Assembly (NCBI GenBank): GCA_048270225.1
Contig: JBLWTG010000001.1
Location: forward strand, 744,001 to 808,000
Source of the DNA: Allopusillimonas sp048270225
GTDB lineage: Bacteria > Pseudomonadota > Gammaproteobacteria > Burkholderiales > Burkholderiaceae_B
Direction of reading: 5' to 3'
DNA length: 64,000 bases
Both the position numbers and the translations under genes were made by a program. This document shows positions 1-7,793 of this stretch, piece by piece. Below the pieces are notes generated by a model, which was not told where the DNA came from, ran no database searches, and saw only the letters and a list, made by a program, of their open reading frames with translations. Within the stretch, counting starts at the first letter, position 1; every line of letters starts with the position of its first letter.

Positions 1-1
1 T

Positions 2-544
2 ATTGCCGTAGCCATTGGCGTCGACCCGCACGGGCCGGGCGATAGCCCCGACCTGTCCAGCCTGCGCTACGGCCGCGTCTGCATTCTGTCCGATGCCGAT
101 GTCGACGGTTCGCACATACAGGTACTGCTGCTCACGCTGTTCTTCCGGCATTTTCCGCGACTGGTCGAGGCAGGGCATGTCTATGTCGCGCGTCCGCCAC
201 TGTTTCGTCTGGATGTCCCGGCCGCAGGCAAGCGGCCAGCCCGCAAGCTGTATTGCCTGGACCAGGCCGAACTCGACGCTGCGCAGGAAAAGCTGCGAAG
301 CGAGGGCGTGCGGGAAGGCGCGTGGAGCATCAGCCGGTTCAAGGGCCTGGGCGAGATGAGCGCCGAGCAGCTCTGGGACACCACAATGAATCCCGATACC
401 CGGCGCTTGATGCCGGTGGTCTACGGCGAACCTGGCATCGAAGCCACCACGCGCATGTTCGACATGCTGATGGGCAAGGGCGAGTCGGCCCAGCGCCGCT
501 CGTGGCTCGAAGAAAAAGGCAACCTCGCCGAGGTCGACGTTTAA
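2..544 (+). CDS. parE: DNA topoisomerase IV subunit B (ParE), C-terminal part
   Basis: The reading frame is open at the left window edge and ends at TAA 542-544; only about 180 residues of a protein normally near 650 are present. The visible part is the TOPRIM and tail region: ILSDADVDGSH carries the acidic Mg-binding residues, and RFKGLGEM is the conserved C-terminal type IIA motif, followed by an ending in EVDV. ParE supplies the ATPase half of topoisomerase IV, which separates linked daughter chromosomes. parC starts 16 bases downstream, so the two subunits are very probably co-transcribed. Telling ParE from GyrB rests on the ParC neighbour and on the short form of the C-terminus; GyrB in betaproteobacteria is normally longer and sits near dnaA. 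Confidence 0.96.
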   Translation: MAVAIGVDPHGPGDSPDLSSLRYGRVCILSDADVDGSHIQVLLLTLFFRHFPRLVEAGHVYVARPPLFRLDVPAAGKRPARKLYCLDQAELDAAQEKLRSEGVREGAWSISRFKGLGEMSAEQLWDTTMNPDTRRLMPVVYGEPGIEATTRMFDMLMGKGESAQRRSWLEEKGNLAEVDV

Positions 545-560
545 TACCGGAATATGAAAC

Positions 561-2867
561 ATGGATAGTACACAAGCAGGTCTTTTCGACCAGGGCGACG
601 GTGCCGGCGAAGGCATCACGCTGGCCGCTTATGCCGAGCAGGCTTACCTGGATTACGCGGTTTCGGTTGTGCGCGGTCGCGCGCTGCCCGACGTCACCGA
701 CGGCCAGAAGCCGGTGCAGCGCCGCATTCTCTACGCCATGCAGGCCATGGGCCTGGCCTCGGGCGCCAAGCCAGTCAAGTCGGCGCGCGTGGTCGGCGAT
801 GTGCTGGGCAAATATCACCCGCACGGCGATCAGGCCGCCTACGATGCCATGGTGCGCATGGCGCAGAGCTTTACCCTGCGCTACCCCCTGGTGGACGGGC
901 ACGGCAACTTCGGCTCACGCGATGGCGATAATGCAGCCGCCATGCGATACACCGAAGCGCGCCTGACACCCTTCGCGCGCCTGCTGCTGGACGAGCTCGA
1001 CGAAGGCACAGTGGATTTTGTCGCCAACTACGACGGCAGCCAGCAGGAGCCGCTGCAATTGCCGGCTCGGTTACCCATCATGCTGCTCAATGGCGCCTCG
1101 GGTATCGCCGTGGGCATGGCAACCGAAATTCCCTCGCATAACCTGCGCGAAATCGCCCAGGCCTGCGTAGCGCTTATTCGCGATCCCAAACTGGCTGACG
1201 AGGAGCTCTACCGGATGGTGCCTGGGCCCGATTTCTCGGGCGGCGGGCAGATTATTTCTCCCGCCGACGACATTGCGGGCATCTATGCGGCGGGCCGGGG
1301 CTCGATCAAGGCGCGTGCGCGCTGGAAGTTCGAAGAACTGGCGCGCGGGCAGTGGCAGCTTGTCGTCACGGAGCTGCCTCCCGGCGCTTCTTCGCAGAAA
1401 ATCCTCGAAGAGATCGAAGACCGCAGCAATCCCAAGATCAAGGCGGGCAAGAAGAGCCTTAGCGCCGACCAGCAGCAGACCAAGGGACTGGTACTGGGCA
1501 TGCTGGACGCCGTGCGCGACGAATCGGGCAAGGATGCGGCCGTGCGTCTCGTATTCGAGCCCAAGACCAGCCGTATCGACCGCGACGAGTTCGTCACCAT
1601 GCTGCTGACCCAGACCAGCATGGAGAACAGCGTCCCCATCAATCTGGTCTGCATCGGAACGGATGGCCGTCCAGGTCAGCGACCGCTGCGCCAGGTACTC
1701 ACCGAATGGCTGGAGTTCCGCGCGCACACCATGACCCGGCGTACCCGCTACCGCCTGGACAAGGTGACTGACCGCATTCATGTGCTGGAAGGGCGCATGG
1801 TGGTTTACCTGAATGTTGATGAAGTCATTCAGACCATACGTGAATCCGACGAGCCGCGCGCGGCGCTGATGCAGCGTTTCGATCTGTCCGAAAGGCAGGC
1901 GGAAGACATCCTCGAAATGCGCTTGCGGCAACTGGCGCGCCTGGAGGGGTTCAAGATCGAGAAGGAACTGGAGGCCCAGCGTGAAACCCAGGCGAGCCTG
2001 CAGGAACTGCTGGACAATCCGAAGTCCTTCAAGCGTCTGATGATCAAGGAAATCGAGGCTGATGCAAAAACATATGGCGATGATCGCCGCACGCTGATCG
2101 AAGAAGCCGAGCGCGCGGTGATGGAAGTCAAGGTTGTCGAGGAGCCTGTCACCGTCATTATTTCGCAGAAAGGCTGGCTGCGCTCGCGCCAGGGCCACGG
2201 GCATGATGCGGCACAGTTTGGCTTCAAGACCGGTGATGCTCTTTATGATGCGATTGAATGCCTCAGCACGGATGAGCTGGTTGCAATATCGGATCGTGGC
2301 AGAGTCTATACGGTGGCGGTCGCCAGCCTGCCTTCTGCGCGCGGTGATGGCCAGCCCATCACGTCCATGATAGAGCTGGAGCCCGGTGCGCGTATTGTGC
2401 ACATGGTGGCCGGTGATGCGCAGCGACGCTACGTACTGGGCACGCGGTCCGGCTATGGTTTCATTGCCACGCTCAAGGATCTCACCACGCGCCAGCGTGC
2501 AGGCAAGCAGTTCATCAACCTTGAAAAAGGCGATGTCATGCTCAAGCCGCTGCCTTTGCACAATACCGATACCCATCTGGCCATGATGGCTAAAAAAGGC
2601 CGTTTCCTGGTGGTGGAGCTGGTTGAGCTCAAGGCGCTTTCCGGCGGCGGGCGCGGCACGATACTCATTGGGCTGGATGCTGGCGACAGCCTGGACCAGT
2701 GGGTTGCGGCGGGGCCGCAAGGCTTGCAGGTGCACGGCGTGTATCGCAACAAGCAGAGCGTCGTCGAGCTGGACATGCAGGCGCTTGCCGACTATATCGG
2801 CAAGCGCGCCCGCAAGGGCAAGCTGCTTGATGTCAAGGTCAAGGGCGCAACACTGCATCGCGCTTGA
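561..2867 (+). CDS. parC: DNA topoisomerase IV subunit A (ParC)
   Basis: The 768-residue protein is the cleavage and rejoining subunit of topoisomerase IV, working with the ParE encoded just upstream. The breakage-reunion core is near the N-terminus (RALPDVTDGQKPVQRR, residues 39-54). The catalytic tyrosine is in AAAMRYTEARL, Tyr130 by my count. The C-terminal half has the beta-propeller-like DNA-wrapping region, and the total length fits ParC better than GyrA (usually about 870). In the quinolone-resistance region the motif is KYHPHGDQAAYDAM: Gln91 stands where E. coli ParC has Ser80, and Asp95 where it has Glu84. That may be the normal residue in this lineage rather than a resistance mutation. 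ATG 561 is 16 bases after the parE stop, consistent with one operon. Confidence 0.97.
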   Translation: MDSTQAGLFDQGDGAGEGITLAAYAEQAYLDYAVSVVRGRALPDVTDGQKPVQRRILYAMQAMGLASGAKPVKSARVVGDVLGKYHPHGDQAAYDAMVRMAQSFTLRYPLVDGHGNFGSRDGDNAAAMRYTEARLTPFARLLLDELDEGTVDFVANYDGSQQEPLQLPARLPIMLLNGASGIAVGMATEIPSHNLREIAQACVALIRDPKLADEELYRMVPGPDFSGGGQIISPADDIAGIYAAGRGSIKARARWKFEELARGQWQLVVTELPPGASSQKILEEIEDRSNPKIKAGKKSLSADQQQTKGLVLGMLDAVRDESGKDAAVRLVFEPKTSRIDRDEFVTMLLTQTSMENSVPINLVCIGTDGRPGQRPLRQVLTEWLEFRAHTMTRRTRYRLDKVTDRIHVLEGRMVVYLNVDEVIQTIRESDEPRAALMQRFDLSERQAEDILEMRLRQLARLEGFKIEKELEAQRETQASLQELLDNPKSFKRLMIKEIEADAKTYGDDRRTLIEEAERAVMEVKVVEEPVTVIISQKGWLRSRQGHGHDAAQFGFKTGDALYDAIECLSTDELVAISDRGRVYTVAVASLPSARGDGQPITSMIELEPGARIVHMVAGDAQRRYVLGTRSGYGFIATLKDLTTRQRAGKQFINLEKGDVMLKPLPLHNTDTHLAMMAKKGRFLVVELVELKALSGGGRGTILIGLDAGDSLDQWVAAGPQGLQVHGVYRNKQSVVELDMQALADYIGKRARKGKLLDVKVKGATLHRA

Positions 2868-2960
2868 GCTTGTGGCGGCGGGAAGGCGCATCCGGGCCTT
2901 CCTGCGTCGAACAGCTTAAAATGAGAATTTCTTTCTGTCGTATTTCAATAAAGCGGGCTT

Positions 2961-3995
2961 ATGAGTTTCAAGGTTACGGTTTTCCCCAGCAAGCACGAAT
3001 TCCAGGTCGAGGCAGGCCAGACCGTGCTGGATGCGGCCCTGGCTGCAGATATTGTCTTGCCGTACAGCTGCCGCAATGGCGCATGTTCCACCTGCAAGGG
3101 CAAAGTGCTTTCGGGCGAGTACGAGGCGGGGCCCAATCCCGCGCATATCCTGCCGGCGGAAGACCTCGCGCAGGGCTATACCCTGTTTTGCCAGGCCCGG
3201 CCCACGTCCGACCTGGAAATCGAAGCACGCGAAATCCGCATGGCCAGCGATATACAGATACGCAAGATGCCGGCGCGTATCATGGCGCTGGACAAGGTGG
3301 CGGACGATGTCATGGTCATCAAGCTGCAACTGCCTGCGTCCGACCCGTTTCGCTATTACGCGGGGCAGTATCTCGAGTTCATCATGCGCGACGGGCGCCG
3401 GCGCAGCTATTCCATGGCTTGCCCACCCACAGACAGCAATCTGGTCGAACTGCACATCCGGCACATGGCGGGTGGCGCCTTTACCGATCACGTCTTCGGT
3501 GCGGGCGACACGCAAATGAAAGTGCGTGAAATCCAACGGGTGGAAGGGCCCTTCGGCTCTTTTTTTCTGCGCGAAGAAAGCGACAAGCCTGTGGTATTCC
3601 TGGCCAGCGGTACCGGTTTTGCCCCCATCAAGGCAATTGTCGAGCGCATGGTCGAAACGGGCTCGCGCCGCAAGGCCGTGTTGTATTGGGGTGGTCGGCG
3701 GCCGGCAGACCTCTACATGGATGCGCTGGCCCGGCAATGGGCCGAAACCCTGCCTGATTTCACCTATGTCCCGGTGCTGTCCGAGGCGTTGCCCGAAGAC
3801 GCATGGACAGGCCGCAGCGGCTTTGTACACCTGGCTGTGTTGCAGGATCTGCCCGACCTGTCCGGCCACGAAGTCTACGCCTGTGGCGCGCCAGTCATGG
3901 TGGACAGCGCGCGGCGTGATTTTTACGCGCAGGGCGGCCTGTCCGAAGACGCCTTCTATGCCGATGCCTTCACAACAGAGGCCGATACGGTCTAG
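2961..3995 (+). CDS. Ferredoxin-type NAD(P)H-flavin reductase (CDP-6-deoxy-3,4-glucoseen reductase family)
   Basis: The 344-residue protein has three modules. Residues 1-90 form a plant-type [2Fe-2S] ferredoxin domain with ligands Cys37, Cys42, Cys45 and Cys77 (CRNGACSTC then FCQ). Next is an FAD domain with the RRSYSM signature, then an NAD(P)-binding domain with LASGTGFAPI and the terminal CGAP motif. Proteins with this architecture are annotated as AscD-like CDP-6-deoxy-delta-3,4-glucoseen reductases or as reductase components of oxygenases. It carries electrons from NAD(P)H through FAD to the iron-sulfur cluster. No dideoxysugar genes or oxygenase gene lie nearby, so the sugar-reductase name is probably only a family label. 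It lies alone between parC and dadA; the 93-base gap upstream has a 7-bp GGAAGGC/GCCTTCC hairpin without a T-run. Confidence 0.85.
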   Translation: MSFKVTVFPSKHEFQVEAGQTVLDAALAADIVLPYSCRNGACSTCKGKVLSGEYEAGPNPAHILPAEDLAQGYTLFCQARPTSDLEIEAREIRMASDIQIRKMPARIMALDKVADDVMVIKLQLPASDPFRYYAGQYLEFIMRDGRRRSYSMACPPTDSNLVELHIRHMAGGAFTDHVFGAGDTQMKVREIQRVEGPFGSFFLREESDKPVVFLASGTGFAPIKAIVERMVETGSRRKAVLYWGGRRPADLYMDALARQWAETLPDFTYVPVLSEALPEDAWTGRSGFVHLAVLQDLPDLSGHEVYACGAPVMVDSARRDFYAQGGLSEDAFYADAFTTEADTV

Positions 3996-4060
3996 CATGG
4001 CTGGCATATCCGCCCGATAGTCCACGGGGCGCGGGCCATCAGCGACAAATGAGGTAGACC

Positions 4061-5314
4061 ATGAAAGTAGTGGTACTGGGTAGCGGCATCATAGGCGTTG
4101 CAACCGCGTGGTGGCTGAGCCAATCCGGTCATGAGGTCGTTGTGATCGACCGTGCCATGGGTCCGGCCCAGGAAACAAGCCGGGCCAATGGCGGCCAGAT
4201 TGCTGTTTCCCATTCTCAGCCCTGGGCCAATCCGAATGCGCCCTGGCAGATTCTGCGCTGGCTGACCAGCGAAGACGCACCCTTGTTGTTCAGGCCGCGC
4301 CTGGATCCGCAGCAATGGCTGTGGGGCTTGATGTTCCTGCGGGAGTGTCTGCCCGGGCGGGTGCCCGCCAATACTCGCGCCATGCTGCGCCTGTCGGAAT
4401 ACAGCCGCGCTACCTTGCAGGCAATGCGAGGCGAACTGGAGCTTGAGTACCAGCATTCGGACTCGGGCATTCTGAGCTTTTATCGCGATCAGGCGGGATT
4501 TGACGCCTCTCAGGAAATGGCTGGCGTATTGCGGGATTTCGGTGTCGATCGCCGTATTCTCTCGCCTGATGAAATCATCGCGCTGGAGCCGTCGCTGGCC
4601 CATGTCCGCGGCCAGATCGTCGGCGGAGACTTCACCGCTGGCGACGAGACCGGGGACGCCCATCTGTTTACCGTCGCACTGGCCGAGCGGGCGGTAAGGG
4701 CAGGGGTTCAATTTCGCTACAACACCCAGCTCACCAGGCTGCTTTCCGAAGGTGGGGCGGTAACAGGTGCTGAAGTACTTGGTCCCGACGGAATGTATCA
4801 ACTGGTAACGGCGGATGCCTATGTGGCGGCGCTGGGCGCCTATACCCCGCAATTTGTCAGGCCATTGGGCATTGCCTGCCCCGTCTACCCGGCAAAGGGA
4901 TACTCGGCCACGTTTGATATTGTCGACCAGGCCGCAGCGCCGGCGGTCAGCCTCACAGACCGCGGCAACCGGGTTGTGTATACCCGCCTGGGCAATCGCA
5001 TCCGCATGGCCGGAGCCGTCGAGTTGGCCGGATATTCCCGCGGCCTGAATACAATCCGTTGCGATAATATGCGGCGCCAGGCCTTCGATTTATTCCCAAC
5101 TGCGCTTGATTTTGATACTGTACAGTTCTGGTCAGGTCTACGTCCTTCTACACCTTCCAATGTACCGCTCATCGGAAGGACAAAAATTCGTAATCTTTAC
5201 CTCAATACCGGGCACGGCACCCTGGGGTGGACCATGGGCGCAGGTTCAGGCCGCGCGCTGGCTGATCTCATCTCCGGTCGCCGTCCCGAACCCGAGTTTC
5301 CTTTTCTAGGTTGA
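4061..5314 (+). CDS. dadA: D-amino acid dehydrogenase, DadA-like FAD oxidoreductase
   Basis: The 417-residue protein is a DAO-superfamily flavoenzyme. The N-terminus is a Rossmann dinucleotide fold (VVVLGSGIIGVATAWW, residues 3-18, with the GxGxxG glycines) ending in the acidic VVVID that binds the FAD ribose. ETSRANGGQIAVSHSQPWAN matches the DadA family signature, and TGHGTLGWTMGAGSGRALAD near the C-terminus is the conserved FAD-contacting motif. DadA deaminates D-amino acids (classically D-alanine) at the inner face of the cytoplasmic membrane and passes electrons to quinone. The usual partner, alanine racemase DadX, is absent. The next gene, a UgpB-like binding protein, starts only 7 bases after the dadA stop, so the pair is probably an operon. 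RBS GAGG lies just upstream of ATG 4061. Confidence 0.88.
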   Translation: MKVVVLGSGIIGVATAWWLSQSGHEVVVIDRAMGPAQETSRANGGQIAVSHSQPWANPNAPWQILRWLTSEDAPLLFRPRLDPQQWLWGLMFLRECLPGRVPANTRAMLRLSEYSRATLQAMRGELELEYQHSDSGILSFYRDQAGFDASQEMAGVLRDFGVDRRILSPDEIIALEPSLAHVRGQIVGGDFTAGDETGDAHLFTVALAERAVRAGVQFRYNTQLTRLLSEGGAVTGAEVLGPDGMYQLVTADAYVAALGAYTPQFVRPLGIACPVYPAKGYSATFDIVDQAAAPAVSLTDRGNRVVYTRLGNRIRMAGAVELAGYSRGLNTIRCDNMRRQAFDLFPTALDFDTVQFWSGLRPSTPSNVPLIGRTKIRNLYLNTGHGTLGWTMGAGSGRALADLISGRRPEPEFPFLG

Positions 5315-5321
5315 CATTGCT

Positions 5322-6644
5322 ATGAAGCTACAACGGTTGTGTGGTTCGTCCGGCATCGGGCGCAGGCTTGCATGGTTGGGGGCTGGCGTCCTTCTCTGTT
5401 CCTCAGGAGCGGTATCGGCCGCCACAGACATTACGGTCTGGCATTCGCTCAATGGCCACAATCAGGACATATTCAAGAAACTGGTCAAGGAGTTCAACCG
5501 CAGCCAGGATGGCGTGGCGGTCAGCCTCAAGTCCTTTGATACCGAAAACGAGGTTCAGGCTGCGCTGGCCGGCGTCAAGAAGCCCGCCGATCGCCCGCAA
5601 CTGGTACAACTGGACGATGACCGCTCCCCGGACGAAATGGCCAGCCGCAAGGACATCCTGCCCATGCATGCGCTGCTGGCCAAGTATCCCATCAAGAACG
5701 CAAAGTGGTTTCTGTCTGAAAAGAACACCTTTGCGCGGGACCGCAACGGACGCCTGGTCGCCTTCCCCTATATGGTGGATGTGCCCGTCATGTACTACAA
5801 CCTTTCTTCCTTCAAGAAGGCTGGCCTGCAGGCGGCAGTTCCCTCGCGCGCCTGGAGCGAGCTGCAGGCGCAACTGGTCACGCTGGCCAACAATGGATCG
5901 CGTAAATGCCCGCTCACGTCCGATCAGTCAGTCTCCGTCAATCTCGAAAACCTGGCGGCGGTCAATAACCAGCTGTATGTCAGTAACGATAACGGTCTGA
6001 AAGGCAAGGGCAAGCCCGCCTTCAGTTTCGATGTCATGTACATACGTCATCTCTCCATGATGATCAGTTGGGTGCGCAGCGAACTCATGGTCAAGCCCGA
6101 ATTCGACAAAGTCGCGGCAAAGCGTTTTGCCAATAACGAATGCGCAGTGCTGATGTCCACGTCCAGCAATCTTGGCTGGTTCAGGAACACGCACGTTCTG
6201 GATTTTGCTCTGAGGGGCTTGCCCTACTACCCGCAGGTCACCAATAAGCCTGGCAATCCCTTTGTCGGCGGATCGGCGCTATGGGCCACCACGGGCCATG
6301 CCAAGGACAGCGATGCGGCCAGTGCGGCCTTTCTTTCCTGGTTGGCGCAACCTGAGCAGGCAGCGCGCTGGTATCAGGAAACAGGATATCTTCCGTTGAC
6401 GCGAGAAGCTTTCGATAAGACCGGTGACGATTACTACAAAAAACTGGGAGATTGGAAAAGCCTGGTTGCCGTCTACCAAAACGCTCCCAGCGACAGCAGT
6501 CGCGGCTTTCGCATAGACAATTATCCGCGCATCCGGGCCATGTTCCGGGAAACGCTCGATAATGCGTTAAGTGGCAAAGAGCCCGCGGTGACGGCGCTCA
6601 AAATGGCGGCCTCGCAAGCAAGCAGCTTGATGAGCGCCAAATAG
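5322..6644 (+). CDS. ugpB: Extracellular solute-binding protein, UgpB-like (ABC transporter)
   Basis: The 440-residue protein has an N-terminal signal peptide (RR, hydrophobic stretch, predicted VSA|A cut after residue 33), followed by TDITVWHSLNGHNQDIFKKL, the usual opening of family-1 solute-binding proteins. PYMVDVPVMYYNLSSFKKAG and GGSALWATTGHAKDSDAA closely resemble UgpB of the sn-glycerol-3-phosphate importer. It would capture the ligand in the periplasm and deliver it to an ABC permease. No ugpA, ugpE or ugpC gene is present in the window, so its membrane partner must lie elsewhere. It sits 7 bases behind dadA and ends just before a strong terminator, so it closes that transcription unit. 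The ligand assignment is by family resemblance only; sugar or other polyol ligands remain possible. Confidence 0.78.
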   Translation: MKLQRLCGSSGIGRRLAWLGAGVLLCSSGAVSAATDITVWHSLNGHNQDIFKKLVKEFNRSQDGVAVSLKSFDTENEVQAALAGVKKPADRPQLVQLDDDRSPDEMASRKDILPMHALLAKYPIKNAKWFLSEKNTFARDRNGRLVAFPYMVDVPVMYYNLSSFKKAGLQAAVPSRAWSELQAQLVTLANNGSRKCPLTSDQSVSVNLENLAAVNNQLYVSNDNGLKGKGKPAFSFDVMYIRHLSMMISWVRSELMVKPEFDKVAAKRFANNECAVLMSTSSNLGWFRNTHVLDFALRGLPYYPQVTNKPGNPFVGGSALWATTGHAKDSDAASAAFLSWLAQPEQAARWYQETGYLPLTREAFDKTGDDYYKKLGDWKSLVAVYQNAPSDSSRGFRIDNYPRIRAMFRETLDNALSGKEPAVTALKMAASQASSLMSAK

Positions 6645-6713
6645 CCGGGGCCAACGCCCGCCCACTGGGGATCCGTCGCGGGCGTATCGCCGCTGCAGGC
6701 ATCCTTGCAACAT

Positions 6714-6752
6714 GCGCTTCGTGGACAATGGCTGTCCGCGAAGCTTTTTTTT
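6714..6752 (+). terminator. Rho-independent terminator after the dadA-ugpB unit
   Basis: A 12-base stem (GCTTCGTGGACA, 6716-6727, pairing with TGTCCGCGAAGC, 6733-6744, with one G-U pair) closes a 5-base loop and is followed directly by eight T residues (6745-6752). It lies 70 bases after the ugpB stop and separates this unit from the pilus operon. Confidence 0.93.
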
Positions 6753-6914
6753 GCAGCCTGGCAGTCTGGGTTGATTTGCGCCGTGGACTTGACGTACCTT
6801 GTCCAGTCCATGGGCTGACAAAGTATTCCGTTCGTATAAGCCAGTCTGGCATCGGCTTTTGCATGCAGGCAGGATAGCGTTCCACGCCGATGGGTGGCGT
6901 GGTTTTCTTTCCGG

Positions 6915-7793
6915 ATGCCCGCCATGCTGCGCCTGTTGCCCGTCTTGTTGTTGATTTCCCAGCTGTCCGCCTGCGCCTTCGCGCCGGACAGACTGGCTTT
7001 GCGGTCCTCGCCATCCGCTGACCCTGTCGCATCCGCCGGCCGGTTCAATTTCGACTGGCAGCTCTCGGGCAGCAGGGCAGTCGCGCCGCTGCAGGTATTC
7101 GACGATGGTCGCCGCATGTGGCTGCAGTTCAGCCCGGGGCAGGCCGTGCCCGCCATCTTTGAGCGCAGCGCCGCAGGCGACAGGCCTTTGCACTACAGCC
7201 GCGAAGGCGCCTATCTGGTCCTGCCCGGCGTATGGCCGGAACTCGTCTTGCGCGGCGGATCGCTGCAAAGTCATGTCCGACGCAAACCTGCCGTACAGGC
7301 CCTTGCGTCCTCCGTCGCAGATACCCGTGCCGATATGCAAGGAGCTGCAGACAGCAAGCCGCAATCGCCTCCTGCTGGTTCAACGAAGCTGGCGGCGCCG
7401 GCCGCGGGGCCAGCCCATGAGTCCGCGCAGGCGCAGGCCACAAGCCTTGTCACCGGTCTTACAGCCGGCAGTTTCGCCATCTCGGAAACGCATGAACGCC
7501 AGCCGTATTCCGTTGATCCTTCCGATATCAACCTACGTCTTGCGTTGATGCGCTGGGCGCGCGCCGCAGGATGGACATTTGCACCCGAGCACTGGGCGGT
7601 AGACGTCGATATCCCGCTCACGGCTTCGGCAAGCTTCGACGCCGATTTCAAGCTATCCGTTCAGGCGCTGGTTGCCGCCACCGAGCTTGCTGACCGTCCC
7701 CTGCAACCCTGCTTTTATTCCAACATGGTGTTGCGCATTGTGCCGTATGCGCAGCCCTGCGATCGTAACGCCAACCTTGCGAGGGCTTCCTGA
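6915..7793 (+). CDS. pilL: Type IVb pilus lipoprotein, PilL/TcpQ-like
   Basis: This is the first gene of an R64-type thin-pilus operon. From ATG 6915 the protein has 292 residues and a lipoprotein signal ending in LSAC, with the lipidated Cys at residue 20. The middle (residues ~60-110) resembles a VirB9/TrbG-like beta domain (FDDGRRMWLQF), then comes an Ala/Pro-rich linker. The last ~90 residues (LRLALMRWARAAGWTF ... LQPCFYSN) match the TcpQ/PilL C-terminal domain, which in type IVb systems helps the secretin assemble in the outer membrane. Starts at GTG 6894 or ATG 6924 are also possible; none has a clear RBS. Its TGA overlaps the next ATG (TGATG), so translation is probably coupled. Confidence 0.75.
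   Translation: MPAMLRLLPVLLLISQLSACAFAPDRLALRSSPSADPVASAGRFNFDWQLSGSRAVAPLQVFDDGRRMWLQFSPGQAVPAIFERSAAGDRPLHYSREGAYLVLPGVWPELVLRGGSLQSHVRRKPAVQALASSVADTRADMQGAADSKPQSPPAGSTKLAAPAAGPAHESAQAQATSLVTGLTAGSFAISETHERQPYSVDPSDINLRLALMRWARAAGWTFAPEHWAVDVDIPLTASASFDADFKLSVQALVAATELADRPLQPCFYSNMVLRIVPYAQPCDRNANLARAS

Noticed and set aside
1071..2891. 606-residue open frame antisense to parC
   Set aside because: It mirrors the parC codons in a GC-rich gene, has no recognisable domain and no ribosome site, and parC is clearly the real gene.
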